Shown piece after piece: positions 28,491 through 38,987 of a stretch of 64,000 bases of DNA. The stretch covers positions 52,944 through 116,943 of the forward strand of contig JAILOV010000038.1 of the NCBI GenBank assembly GCA_024690605.1. Direction: 5' to 3'. Under the pieces are notes generated by a model. It did not search any database, was not told the origin of the DNA, and saw nothing but the letters and a program-made list of their open reading frames with translations. A program made the position numbers and the translations under genes. Numbering within the stretch: position 1 is the first letter of the stretch; every line of letters starts with the position of its first letter. The stretch comes from Lachnospiraceae bacterium (GTDB lineage Bacteria > Bacillota > Clostridia > Lachnospirales > Lachnospiraceae).

Positions 28491-28529
28491 ATCACCGCGA
28501 AAAGTTTTTCTTTTCGCGGTGATTTTTTT
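28491..28529 (+). terminator. Strong terminator after oppA
   Basis: Perfect 14-bp stem (28491-28504 with 28510-28523), 5-nt loop, then seven T including the last base of the stem. The -10 box of the next gene begins 5 nt later. Confidence 0.9.
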
Positions 28530-28530
28530 G

Positions 28531-28539
28531 TGCTATAAT
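28531..28539 (+). promoter_or_regulatory. Extended -10 promoter element for the EAL-HDOD gene
   Basis: TGCTATAAT is an extended -10 element. The region 17 nt upstream lies in the terminator stem and is a poor -35 box, so recognition would rest on the TGn motif. Confidence 0.55.
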
Positions 28540-28589
28540 ATATCAAATTGTTGACAGCCTGTAGTGGCTTCGCGAAAAGGAGAAATTCT

Positions 28590-29813
28590 ATGTTAGCAAC
28601 CCTGATCCCACTGTTTGACGGCGACATGAGAGTCTGCGCATATTCTATCTTCACCCAGCGCGAGAACTATTTCCTCAGCCCTTCTTCGGAGGGCATCGGG
28701 CGTCTGGACGGCTCGGCACAGATCCCGGGTCTGGAGATCGTGGACAGTGTCGGCGCCGGAACGCTTGCCGATGATCAGGAGATCTTTATCGAACTGAACA
28801 ACATCAACATTTTCACGGACATCTCTTCCCTCTGTGAAGCACCGCACGAGAAGATCGTGCTGATCATTGATTCCACCGTGACGCCGGACGAGAGCTATGT
28901 GAGCCGTCTGGACGAATTAAAGATCGAGGGCTACAAGCTCGCGATCAAGAAGTTGGAGATCCGGCAGTTCGAGTCCTATCGCGAGATCCTGCGTCTCATG
29001 GACTACATTCTTCTGGATCACCGCAAGATCAACATCTCTCAGGCCAAGATCTACTTTGGCAAGCTCTTCCCGAAGATCAAGCTGATCGCGGTCAATGTCA
29101 ATTCCCAGGAGGACTATGACAAGCTGACCGAGGACGGCGGCTACAACCTCTATGAGGGTGAGTTCTTCCGCATGCCCGTTGTGGACACCGACAAGGAGGT
29201 CGCACCGTTAAAGGCGACCTATATCGAGCTGCTCAATGTCGTGAACAGCCCGGATTTCGATCTGACCGATGCGGCCGATGTCATCGGACATGACACGGCA
29301 CTCGTGCTCTCCCTGCTGGAGATGGTCAATCACATGACACGCAATTCCGAGATCACTTCGGTCCGTCACGCGGCGGCCATGCTCGGACAGAAGGAACTGA
29401 AGCGCTGGATCAACACGGCTGTCACCAAGGAGCTGTGCGCCGACAAGCCGAGCGAGATCACGCGTCTGTCGCTGATCCGTGCGAAGTTTGCCGAGAATCT
29501 GGCACCGCTCTATGAACTTGCCGGTCTCTCTTCCGAGCTGTTCCTGATGGGCCTGTTCTCCATTCTGGATATCATGCTGGACAAGCCGATGACGGAAGCG
29601 CTCAAGAGCGTGCAGGTTTCCAAGAACATCGAGGATGCGCTGATCGGCGGCAAGGGTGAGCTGGCACCGGTCCTGAACTTCATGAGGGAATATGAGGACG
29701 CCTCCTGGCACGAGGTTTCACGTCTTCTGGTGCTCAAGGACATCGCCTTTGATCCGGTCTATCAGGCCTATATCGAGGCCCTTCGCTGGTACAGGGATCT
29801 GCTGAGCGTCTGA
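28590..29813 (+). CDS. Degenerate EAL plus HDOD signalling protein (YuxH-like)
   Basis: Cytoplasmic protein of 407 residues. The first 200 residues resemble an EAL phosphodiesterase fold (QEIFIELNNINIF, KIVLIIDSTV, LRLMDYILLD) but lack the EAL and DDFG catalytic motifs, so c-di-GMP cleavage is unlikely. The rest is an HDOD domain (LLNVVNSPDFDLTDAADVIG, HAAAMLGQKELKRWINTAV), which lacks HD metal ligands. This pairing is the YuxH type, thought to relay signals by protein contact. The ATG at 28590 has AAAGGAG ahead of it. It has its own promoter and stands alone between two terminators. Confidence 0.82.
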   Translation: MLATLIPLFDGDMRVCAYSIFTQRENYFLSPSSEGIGRLDGSAQIPGLEIVDSVGAGTLADDQEIFIELNNINIFTDISSLCEAPHEKIVLIIDSTVTPDESYVSRLDELKIEGYKLAIKKLEIRQFESYREILRLMDYILLDHRKINISQAKIYFGKLFPKIKLIAVNVNSQEDYDKLTEDGGYNLYEGEFFRMPVVDTDKEVAPLKATYIELLNVVNSPDFDLTDAADVIGHDTALVLSLLEMVNHMTRNSEITSVRHAAAMLGQKELKRWINTAVTKELCADKPSEITRLSLIRAKFAENLAPLYELAGLSSELFLMGLFSILDIMLDKPMTEALKSVQVSKNIEDALIGGKGELAPVLNFMREYEDASWHEVSRLLVLKDIAFDPVYQAYIEALRWYRDLLSV

Positions 29814-29857
29814 CGCCCGGGATCCGCCGGAACGGTACCGCTGGTAAGAAAAAACAG

Positions 29858-29892
29858 CCGTCTGTCTTCCGCCGGAAGACAGACGGTTTTTT
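29858..29892 (+). terminator. Terminator after the EAL-HDOD gene
   Basis: Perfect 13-bp stem (29858-29870 with 29874-29886), 3-nt loop, six T. An A-run upstream would let it work on the other strand as well. Confidence 0.9.
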
Positions 29893-29966
29893 GCACACGG
29901 ACCGGCCCGCGGGAACGCCGGTCACATGCACAACCGGGATTTTGGGGATCCGGGAAAGGAACCGGT

Positions 29967-32489
29967 ATGGAGATCTGCGGAAAACTGATCAGTCTTGAGG
30001 AAACGGCGGAGGGATGGCTCGCGCATCTGGACCACGGACGGATGCGGATCGTGTTCATGACGGACCGGATCCTGAGGCTCCGGGTTTCATTTGATGAAAC
30101 GGAGGTTCCGGACGCTTCCTATGTCCTGCAGACAACGGCGTGGGAGGACCGGCTGGATCCTCTGTTCGGAGAGGAGCGCACGAGACTCACGCCGCAGAGG
30201 GCGGAGCGTGAGGACGCGGGCGAAGAGATCCTGTTAAAGACGCGTGCGCTGACACTTGCTGTCCGTCCGGATCCGCTGAACATCCGTCTGCTGGACGCGG
30301 ACGGGGCGGTGCTCTACGAGGCGCTGCGGGGCAATCCGTTTGTGCGTGACGCCAACAGCAGGATCGTCCACTACAGCCGCATGGAGGAGGACGACTGCTT
30401 CTACGGCTTCGGCGAAAAGGACGGACCGCTCGACAAGAACAAGGAATTCGTGCGGGAGCGGGCGACGGACTCCTGGGCCTATGATCCGGAGAAGTGCGAC
30501 ACCATGTACAAGCACATCCCGTTCTACATCCGTCTCCGGCGCAGAGACGCCCGCGCGATCGGACTGTTCTACAACAATTTCTACGAATCCGTTTTCAATC
30601 TCGGCCGGGAGAAGAGCAACTACTGGCCGCGCTACACCTACTGGCAGGCAGACGGCGGGGATATCGATCTGTTCCTGTTCGCGGGTCCTTCGATCCGCAG
30701 CATCATGGACGACTACACGCTGCTGACCGGGAGACCGGTGCTCCTTCCGAAGCGGGCACTCGGGTATCAGGGATCGTCCATGTACTATTCGGAGCTCGAA
30801 AAGGACTCGGATCAGGCGCTGCTCACCTTTATCGACACGGTCAGGAAAAAGGGCTTTCCGATCGACGGTTTCCATCTGTCGTCGGGCTACACGACGCAGG
30901 AGAACAGCGGACGCTGCGTCTTCACATGGAATTACACGAGATTCCCGCATCCGGAGCGTTTTTTTGCGGCCATGAACGAGCGCGGGGCGCAGGCGGTCCC
31001 CAATGTCAAGCCGGGAGTCCTCTGCTCGCACCCGCAGTTCGCGGAATTTGAGGAGCAGGGTGTCTTTGTCCGTGACAGCACGGACGGCGCGAAGCCGGCG
31101 ATCGGTCCCTGGTGGGGCGGCCCCGGCGCGTTCTGGGATTTCACCAATCCGAAGGCGCGCGAACTGTGGAAGAAGCTTCTCACCGAGACGGTGATCGCCG
31201 TCGGCACGGCCTCCGTCTGGGATGACAACTGTGAATATGACAGCCTGCTGGATCACGAGGCGGTCTGCGTTGTCGACGGAGCGGGCGGCACGATCGGGGA
31301 ATACAAGCCGGTCATGAGCACGATCATGAGCAGGCTGGCCTGCGAAGCGGTGCGTGAGCATGACGAAGAAGCACGACCCTATGTCGTATGCCGCAGCGGC
31401 AGCAGCGGCATACAGAAATACGCGCAGAACTGGGTGGGAGACAACTACACATCGTGGCGGACGCTCAGGCACAATCTGCCGACGATCCTCGGGATGGGAC
31501 TCTCCGGTCAGCCCAATGACGGCGCCGATATCGGCGGCTTTGCGGGGCCGGCTCCCGACGAGGAACTGTTCGTGCGCTGGGTGCAGCACGGCATTTTCCA
31601 GCCGCGGTTCTCCATTCACTCCGCGAACAGCGATAACACGGTCACGGAGCCCTGGATGTATCACCGGCAGACGGACCGGATCCGTGAGGCGATCCTTCTG
31701 CGCTATCGGCTGCTGCCGCATTTCTACTCGCTGGAGCGCGAGGCACATGAGAGCGGTGCGCCGATCATGCGACCGCTGGTCTTTGAATTTCAGCAGGATG
31801 CCGCAGTTTACGGACTGGATGATGAATTCCTGCTGGGCCGTGATCTGCTGGTCGCCAACGTGCTCGAAGAGGGGACGGACACACGGCAGGTCTATCTTCC
31901 CGCAGGCACCGACTGGTATGCCCCGGAGGAGGATTTTGTCTGCTACGCGGGCGGGCAGACGATCGAAGTGCCCGTGACCCTCGATTCGATCCCGCGGTTT
32001 GTCCGTGAGGGCACGATCCTGCCCATGGCGGGCAACCGGATCTACAGCATGGAAAAGGATCCCGTCCGGGATCTCGATCTGCTGCTCGTGCCGCCGGCGG
32101 AGGGCGCGACGGCGGAATATGCCCTCTACGACGATGACGGCGTGAGCAATGCCTTTGAACAGGGTGTTTACCGCAGGACCCTGATCCGGATGGAAGGCGG
32201 CGATGTGGTGCGGGTCTCGTTTACCGGCGAGGGAGACTATACGGATACGGTGGAGCACGTGCACGTCACGCTGATCCGCAGGGACAGGAGTCCCTTCTTC
32301 GTGGTGTTCGACGGCGAACGGCTGCCGCATTTCCTGGACAGAGAGCAGTTCGACGGGGCGGCTTCCGGCTGGTACTACAGCGAAACGAAGCGTGCGGTGG
32401 AGATCCGCTACCCGAATCCGAAACACGACGCCACCCTGCAGGTGTCCTTTGAGGAATTTGATCTGATCGGGATAAGGGGGACAAAATGA
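29967..32489 (+). CDS. Glycoside hydrolase family 31 alpha-glycosidase
   Basis: Retaining alpha-glycosidase of 840 residues without signal peptide, so cytoplasmic. The N-terminal beta domain contains CFYGFGEKDGPLDK, typical of GH31. The barrel shows the nucleophile region SVWDDNCEYD (about residues 416-425, replacing the common WLDMNEP) and the acid/base region WVGDNYTSW (about residue 492). GH31 enzymes include alpha-glucosidases, alpha-xylosidases and sulfoquinovosidases; the exact substrate is not clear. It is translationally coupled (ATGA) to a GH4 enzyme, then a GH28 enzyme, which points to pectin-type or other plant oligosaccharides. The ribosome site is GGGAAAGGA. Confidence 0.88.
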   Translation: MEICGKLISLEETAEGWLAHLDHGRMRIVFMTDRILRLRVSFDETEVPDASYVLQTTAWEDRLDPLFGEERTRLTPQRAEREDAGEEILLKTRALTLAVRPDPLNIRLLDADGAVLYEALRGNPFVRDANSRIVHYSRMEEDDCFYGFGEKDGPLDKNKEFVRERATDSWAYDPEKCDTMYKHIPFYIRLRRRDARAIGLFYNNFYESVFNLGREKSNYWPRYTYWQADGGDIDLFLFAGPSIRSIMDDYTLLTGRPVLLPKRALGYQGSSMYYSELEKDSDQALLTFIDTVRKKGFPIDGFHLSSGYTTQENSGRCVFTWNYTRFPHPERFFAAMNERGAQAVPNVKPGVLCSHPQFAEFEEQGVFVRDSTDGAKPAIGPWWGGPGAFWDFTNPKARELWKKLLTETVIAVGTASVWDDNCEYDSLLDHEAVCVVDGAGGTIGEYKPVMSTIMSRLACEAVREHDEEARPYVVCRSGSSGIQKYAQNWVGDNYTSWRTLRHNLPTILGMGLSGQPNDGADIGGFAGPAPDEELFVRWVQHGIFQPRFSIHSANSDNTVTEPWMYHRQTDRIREAILLRYRLLPHFYSLEREAHESGAPIMRPLVFEFQQDAAVYGLDDEFLLGRDLLVANVLEEGTDTRQVYLPAGTDWYAPEEDFVCYAGGQTIEVPVTLDSIPRFVREGTILPMAGNRIYSMEKDPVRDLDLLLVPPAEGATAEYALYDDDGVSNAFEQGVYRRTLIRMEGGDVVRVSFTGEGDYTDTVEHVHVTLIRRDRSPFFVVFDGERLPHFLDREQFDGAASGWYYSETKRAVEIRYPNPKHDATLQVSFEEFDLIGIRGTK

Positions 32490-33886
32490 GAGTAGAAAAC
32501 GGTAAGATGAAGGATGTGCAGATCACCTATATCGGTGGCGGATCCCGCGGCTGGGCGTGGACCTTCATGACGGATCTGGCGCTGGATGACGAGATCGCCG
32601 GCACGATCCGCCTCTACGACATCGACGCGGAGGCGGCGGAACGGAACGCGGCCATCGGCGATCATCTGATGGCGAGACCGGAAGTGAAGGGTGACTGGAA
32701 GTTCGAGGTCAGAAAGACGCTACAGGAAGCGCTGACGGGATGCGATTTTGTCGTGATCTCCATTCTTCCGGGCACCTTTGACGAGATGGAGTCCGATGTC
32801 CATCTGCCGGAGCGGCTGGGGATCTGGCAGTCCGTCGGCGACACGGCAGGCCCGGGCGGCATGATCCGCGCACTCCGCACGATCCCCATGTTCGTGGACA
32901 TCGCGAACGCGATCAAAGCGTATGCGCCCGACGCGTGGGTCATCAACTACACGAATCCGATGTCCCTGTGCGTGAAGGCGCTCTACGAGACATTTCCGCA
33001 GATCAAGGCTTTCGGCTGCTGTCACGAGGTCTTCGGCACGCAGAAGGTGCTGCAGGAAATCTATCGGAAGGAGACGGGAGACAGAAGCGGCGACTGGCAC
33101 GATGTGTTTGTCAACGTGGTCGGCATCAATCATTTCACGTGGTTTACGGAGGCTTCCTGTCACGGCGTCGACCTGTTCCCGGTCTACAGGAACTTTATCG
33201 ACAAACATTTCGCCGAGGGCATCCGCCCGGAGAGTGAAAATTGGCTGAACGCCAATTTTGTCTGCGCGCACCGCGTGAAGATGGATCTCTTCAAACGGTT
33301 CGGACTGATCGCGGCGGCGGGCGACCGGCATCTGGCGGAGTTCATGCCGGGCAATGAATATCTGAAGGATCCGGAGACCGTGGCCTCCTGGGATTTCACC
33401 CTGACAACGGTCAAATGGCGCAAGGAGGATCTGGAGGAGCGTCTGCAGAGAAGTGACCGTCTGGCGTCCGGCGAAGAGGAGATGAAACTCGAGCCCACCG
33501 GTGAGGAGGGGATCCTGCTCATCAAAGCACTCTGCGGCCTGTCCCGTTTTGTCAGCAATGTGAACATTCCCAACTACGCGCTGCAGATCCCGAATCTGCC
33601 GGCGGACGCCATCGTGGAGACCAACGCGGTCTTTGCGAGGGACAGCATCCGGCCGATCTACGCGGGCGCCGTACCGGAGCAGGTCCGTGCGCTCCTGATG
33701 CCGCATATCGAGAATCATGCGCTGACCTGGCGCGCGGCAGTGGACCATGACAAAGCGCCGCTGTACAAAGCGTTCATGAATGATCCGCTGGTGAAGGGAC
33801 ACGGCTTGAGCGAGGCAGATGTGAAGAAACTGGTCGACGACATGATCGCGAACACGATCGCCTATCTGCCGGAGGGACTGTCATGA
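32486..33886 (+). CDS. Glycoside hydrolase family 4, possible alpha-galacturonidase
   Basis: NAD- and metal-dependent glycosidase of 466 residues. It has the Rossmann motif ITYIGGGSRGW, the metal-binding GCCHE (residues 177-181), INYTNPM and GINHF, all diagnostic of GH4, which cleaves by oxidation at C3 and elimination. The next gene is GH28, and the nearest characterised parallel I know is LplD-type alpha-galacturonidase of Bacillus; alpha-glucosidase or alpha-galactosidase activity is the alternative. The ATG at 32486 overlaps the GH31 stop and has AAGGGGG upstream; an internal ATG at 32507 has no ribosome site. It also overlaps the GH28 start by four bases. Confidence 0.88.
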   Translation: MRVENGKMKDVQITYIGGGSRGWAWTFMTDLALDDEIAGTIRLYDIDAEAAERNAAIGDHLMARPEVKGDWKFEVRKTLQEALTGCDFVVISILPGTFDEMESDVHLPERLGIWQSVGDTAGPGGMIRALRTIPMFVDIANAIKAYAPDAWVINYTNPMSLCVKALYETFPQIKAFGCCHEVFGTQKVLQEIYRKETGDRSGDWHDVFVNVVGINHFTWFTEASCHGVDLFPVYRNFIDKHFAEGIRPESENWLNANFVCAHRVKMDLFKRFGLIAAAGDRHLAEFMPGNEYLKDPETVASWDFTLTTVKWRKEDLEERLQRSDRLASGEEEMKLEPTGEEGILLIKALCGLSRFVSNVNIPNYALQIPNLPADAIVETNAVFARDSIRPIYAGAVPEQVRALLMPHIENHALTWRAAVDHDKAPLYKAFMNDPLVKGHGLSEADVKKLVDDMIANTIAYLPEGLS

Positions 33887-35166
33887 TCAGCGTGATGGAA
33901 TGCGGCGCGCGGGGGGACGGCATTTCCGTCGACACCATCGCGATCCAGGCCGCGCTCAACATGTGCCGGGACAACGGAGGCGGCAAGGTCGTGTTTCCCG
34001 GCGGACACATTTTCAAAACGGGATCGCTGATCCTTTATTCCAACACGGAGCTGCATATCGAGAGCGGCGCGGTGGTGCGGGGGAGCGATGACCTCGCGGA
34101 CTACCGCAAGTTCTCCGATGTTCCGACGGACATGCGGGTGCCGTCCTATGTCAACTGCGAATATGACGGAAAGCCCGCGAATGTTTTCATCTACGCGGCG
34201 AACGGTGAGAACATCCGCATTACGGGCCACGGCACGATCGACGGGATGGAGGAACTCTACTACGGCGCGACCGACCGTTACTACATCGACGGCGCCTGGT
34301 ATCCGCGCACGCCGCTCATCTTCGTCGAAAATGTGAAGCATCTGACCGTCCGCGATGTGACGCTCACGCGCTCGGGCTTCTGGACGCTGCATATGGTGGG
34401 CTGTGACGATGTGCTCGTTGACGGGATCCGGATCCTCAACAACATGCGGATGGCCAACAACGACGGCATCGATCCGGACCACTGCCGGAACGTGCGGATC
34501 GCGAACTGCCACATCGAAACGGCGGATGACAACATCGTGATCAAGACCTCCAAGGCCTATGAGAACTACGGCCCCAGCGAGAATATCGTGATCACGGGAT
34601 GCACGCTGATGTCGACCGGCGGTGCGGTCAAGTTCGGCACGGAGAGCGAGAGCGATTTCCGCAATGTGATCGTGGAGAACTGCTGCATCCGCGGCACCAA
34701 CCGCGGGGTGACGCTGCAGCTGCGCGATAAGGGCAATATCGAAAATGTGCTGGTCCAGAATCTGAACATCGGGACGAGACGGTTCGCGGAATCCTACTGG
34801 GGACGGGGGGAACCGGTGGCCGTCACCTGCATTCCCCGCCATGAGGGGGCACCGCTGGGGATGATCCGCAACGTCCGCTTCCGGAATCTGAACTGTGAGG
34901 GAGAAAACGGCATCTTCCTGTACGGCTCCGAGGGGGATCCGATCCGCGATCTGTCCTTTGCGGATGTGCATCTGCGCCTCACGAAGACCTCGAGCTGGGA
35001 ACCGGACGGCTATGATCTCAGGCCCTGCGACGGCGACGGAAAGCTCGCTTCGAAGATCTACGGTGTCTACGCGGAGCACACGCAGGGGCTGACGCTCGAG
35101 AGCGTCACGGTGGATGTCGATGAGAGCATCCGGCCGTGGTTCGCAGGGGAGAGGCACGGCTGCTGA
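33883..35166 (+). CDS. Glycoside hydrolase family 28 protein with altered active site
   Basis: Right-handed beta-helix protein of 427 residues without signal peptide. The N-terminal CGARGDGISVDTIAIQAAL is typical of polygalacturonases. Of the four GH28 motifs, NNDGID (192-197, for NTD) and ADD (214-216) are recognisable; the GHG motif is replaced by GGAVKFG (246-252), so the usual His is missing, and RIK is replaced by RGVTLQLRD. Similar variants occur in gut Clostridia, so it may act on a different uronic-acid-containing substrate rather than be dead. It completes a three-gene intracellular sugar operon with four-base overlaps throughout. No transporter or regulator gene adjoins it. Confidence 0.85.
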   Translation: MISVMECGARGDGISVDTIAIQAALNMCRDNGGGKVVFPGGHIFKTGSLILYSNTELHIESGAVVRGSDDLADYRKFSDVPTDMRVPSYVNCEYDGKPANVFIYAANGENIRITGHGTIDGMEELYYGATDRYYIDGAWYPRTPLIFVENVKHLTVRDVTLTRSGFWTLHMVGCDDVLVDGIRILNNMRMANNDGIDPDHCRNVRIANCHIETADDNIVIKTSKAYENYGPSENIVITGCTLMSTGGAVKFGTESESDFRNVIVENCCIRGTNRGVTLQLRDKGNIENVLVQNLNIGTRRFAESYWGRGEPVAVTCIPRHEGAPLGMIRNVRFRNLNCEGENGIFLYGSEGDPIRDLSFADVHLRLTKTSSWEPDGYDLRPCDGDGKLASKIYGVYAEHTQGLTLESVTVDVDESIRPWFAGERHGC

Positions 35167-35168
35167 CG

Positions 35169-35193
35169 GCGGGCACATACCCCGCGGGCTGTT
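35169..35193 (+). terminator. Weak terminator-like hairpin after GH28 gene
   Basis: Short 5-bp stem GCGGG/CCCGC (35169-35173 with 35181-35185) followed by GGGCTGTTT. The T-run is short, so termination would be partial. Confidence 0.3.
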
Positions 35194-35211
35194 TAAAAAC
35201 GCCTGTTTTCG

Positions 35212-35240
35212 TTGACATGGCACCCCGGCAGGCTTAAAAT
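35212..35240 (+). promoter_or_regulatory. Strong SigA-type promoter of eno
   Basis: TTGACA at 35212-35217, 17-nt spacer, TAAAAT at 35235-35240. It gives a leader of about 60 nt ending in the GAAAGGAAAGGAAGG ribosome site. Confidence 0.75.
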
Positions 35241-35242
35241 GA

Positions 35243-36604
<1,362 letters not shown>

Positions 36605-36628
36605 GCTCCCGTTATCCAATGTACACTG

Positions 36629-36653
36629 TGGGCTGCCCTCATCGGGCAGCCCA
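36629..36653 (+). terminator. GC-rich hairpin after eno
   Basis: Perfect 10-bp stem TGGGCTGCCC (36629-36638) with GGGCAGCCCA (36644-36653), 5-nt loop. It is followed by TTAAAT rather than a T-run, so it may be an attenuator or mRNA-end stabiliser that lets some transcripts continue into the ECF genes. Confidence 0.5.
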
Positions 36654-36676
36654 TTAAATGAAAGGAGTTAACGATC

Positions 36677-37264
36677 ATGAACAAGGAAAAGGAAAGTATC
36701 GGCAAGATCCTGCTCGGCAAATGGAACACGAAGACGATCATCGGCATTGCCATCGGTGCGGCGCTCTTTGGCGTGCTCATGAACTTCGGCAGCATCCGCG
36801 TGTTCACGAACACCTCTCTCTCGACAGCCATGATCATCGACGTGATCGTGGGCGCCCTGTTCGGACCGCTTCCGGCGGCACTGGCGGCGTTCTGCGGCAA
36901 TGTCATCGCCGACCTGATCGGCGGCTGGGGCTTCTGGTTTGACTGGTCCATCGGCAACGGTGTTCTCGGCTTCTTTGTCGGCCTTCTGCCGGTCTACGGC
37001 GCGAAGCTCGCGGACGGCGTTTTTGAAGTCAAGCATGCGGTGATCTATGCGATCACGGTCATCGTCGGCAATCTCCTTGCCTTCGGCGTGGTCACCCCGA
37101 TCCTCACCTACCTGTTCTATTCCCAGGAGCTGACGATCACATGGGGACAGGCTTTTGCGGCGGTCGTCAGCAATGCGTCGGTACAGGTCATCATCGGTAT
37201 CCCGCTGCTCTTCGTGCTGGCAAAGCGCAATGCGCAGTCCAACAATCTGAAGAAAGAAGACTGA
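36677..37264 (+). CDS. ECF transporter substrate-binding S component
   Basis: Membrane protein of 195 residues with about six helices, resembling the ECF-ribofla_trS group of S components (IGAALFGVLMNFGSI; IIDVIVGALFGPLPAALAAFCGNVIADLIGG). It binds the substrate that the EcfA/T module imports. The ligand cannot be read from sequence: members of the group handle riboflavin, HMP and other compounds. The ribosome site AAAGGAG lies 9 nt ahead of the ATG. The downstream peptidase and SAM-cleaving enzyme hint at a substrate linked to nucleosides, methionine or dipeptides. Confidence 0.82.
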   Translation: MNKEKESIGKILLGKWNTKTIIGIAIGAALFGVLMNFGSIRVFTNTSLSTAMIIDVIVGALFGPLPAALAAFCGNVIADLIGGWGFWFDWSIGNGVLGFFVGLLPVYGAKLADGVFEVKHAVIYAITVIVGNLLAFGVVTPILTYLFYSQELTITWGQAFAAVVSNASVQVIIGIPLLFVLAKRNAQSNNLKKED

Positions 37265-37271
37265 TCCATTG

Positions 37272-38987
37272 ATGAGTGAGCCGATCATTGTATTTGAGGA
37301 CTTTTCCTTCCGGTACAAGTCACAGACGAGCGAGACACTGCATCATATCGATCTCGTGATCAACCGGGGGGAGAAGATCCTCATCCTCGGCCCCAGCGGC
37401 AGCGGAAAATCAACGATCGGCAATTGCATAAACGGTCTGATCCCCTTCTCCTATGAGGGGGAGATCACGGGTTCCTGCACAGTCGCGGGGATCCGGACCA
37501 CCGAGGCGAATATCTTCACCCTCAGTAAGCACGTCGGAACGGTGCAGCAGGATTCGGATGCACAGTTCATCGGGCTTTCCGTGGGTGAAGATATTGCTTT
37601 TTCATTGGAAAATGAAGCCGCCCCGCGGCCTGTCATGCTCGAAAAGGTGGACACGGCAGCCCGGACGGTGGGGATGGCGGCTTTTCTCGGCGAGGTCCCC
37701 TATGACCTTTCCGGCGGACAGAAGCAAAAGGTTGCCCTGGCGGGCGTGCTGCACAACGATGAGGAGATCCTTCTTTTTGATGAGCCGTTAGCCGCGCTGG
37801 ATCCCGCGATGGGGATGACCTCCGTGGATCTGATCGACCGGATCCACAGAGAGCATGACAAGACGGTCATCATCATCGAGCATCGTCTGGAGGATGTCCT
37901 GTACCGCCACGTGGACAGGATCATCCTGATCTCGGAGGGGACCATCGCACTGGACACAACGCCCGATGAACTTCTCAGACAGGATATCCTGAAGGAACAG
38001 GGGATCCGCGAGCCGCTCTATATCAGCGCCCTCAAGAACGCAGGCGTCACCTTCGGCCCGGAGGATCATCTGTCCGACCTCGAAACGCTTGATATCAGCC
38101 GGTACAGGGACAGACTGGTCGAGCACTTCAAGGCCAATGAGCCGACCCTGTCCGAGGTCCGCGTATCGGACGAGACGATCCTTGCGGTGGAGGATGTGTC
38201 CTTCCGTTACGGCGCGGAGGATGTTCTGAAGAATATCTCCTTTCAGATCCGCAAAGGCGAGCGGATCTGCGTCATCGGGAAGAACGGTGCCGGGAAGTCC
38301 ACACTGGCGAAACTTCTGTGCGGGATCATCAAGCCCCGTACGGGCACGATCGCCTTCCGCGGTGAAAACTGCGCGAAGTACTCCATCCGCGATCTGGGGC
38401 GGATGATCGGCTATGTCATGCAGAATCCGAACCAGATGCTCGTCAAGGACATGATCCGGGACGAGGTGCGGCTGGCCATGGAGCTGAACGGATACAGTGA
38501 AGAGGAGATGGAGAAGAACGCGGAGACCGTGCTGAAGATGTGCGATCTCTACGAGATGCGCAACTGGCCGGTGGGCGTCCTGAGCTACGGACAGAAGAAG
38601 CGCGTGACCATCGCTTCGATCCTGAGCCTGCGTCCGGAGATCCTCATCGTGGATGAGCCGACGGCGGGACAGGACTACCGTCACTACACGGAGATCATGC
38701 GTTTCCTGGAGAACCTGAACCGGGAATACGGGATCGCGATCCTCTTTATCACGCACGATATGCACCTTGCGATCGAATATACGGACCGGGCCATGGTCTT
38801 CACGGATGGCGAACTGATCGCAGATGACTATGTCTTCCGGGTTCTGAGCAACCCCGATATCATCGAACGCGCAAGCCTGAAGCAGACCTCGCTGGTCTCT
38901 CTGGCCGCGCAGGCGGGACTGGATCCGGAGCACTTCATCCACGCCTTTATCGAAGAGGAAAGGAGGCATCGGGACGATGCAGGATGA
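37272..38987 (+). CDS. ECF transporter double ATPase (fused EcfA-EcfA')
   Basis: Energy-coupling ATPase of 571 residues with two complete ABC domains in one chain. The first has Walker A GPSGSGKSTIG, signature LSGGQKQKVALA and Walker B LLFDEPLAALD; the second has GKNGAGKSTLA (about residue 340), LSYGQKKRVTIA and ILIVDEPTAGQD. Fusion of the two EcfA subunits is seen in YkoD-type and several Clostridial systems. I chose the ATG at 37272; a TTG one codon earlier is possible. The gene overlaps ecfT by 11 nt. Confidence 0.92.
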   Translation: MSEPIIVFEDFSFRYKSQTSETLHHIDLVINRGEKILILGPSGSGKSTIGNCINGLIPFSYEGEITGSCTVAGIRTTEANIFTLSKHVGTVQQDSDAQFIGLSVGEDIAFSLENEAAPRPVMLEKVDTAARTVGMAAFLGEVPYDLSGGQKQKVALAGVLHNDEEILLFDEPLAALDPAMGMTSVDLIDRIHREHDKTVIIIEHRLEDVLYRHVDRIILISEGTIALDTTPDELLRQDILKEQGIREPLYISALKNAGVTFGPEDHLSDLETLDISRYRDRLVEHFKANEPTLSEVRVSDETILAVEDVSFRYGAEDVLKNISFQIRKGERICVIGKNGAGKSTLAKLLCGIIKPRTGTIAFRGENCAKYSIRDLGRMIGYVMQNPNQMLVKDMIRDEVRLAMELNGYSEEEMEKNAETVLKMCDLYEMRNWPVGVLSYGQKKRVTIASILSLRPEILIVDEPTAGQDYRHYTEIMRFLENLNREYGIAILFITHDMHLAIEYTDRAMVFTDGELIADDYVFRVLSNPDIIERASLKQTSLVSLAAQAGLDPEHFIHAFIEEERRHRDDAG

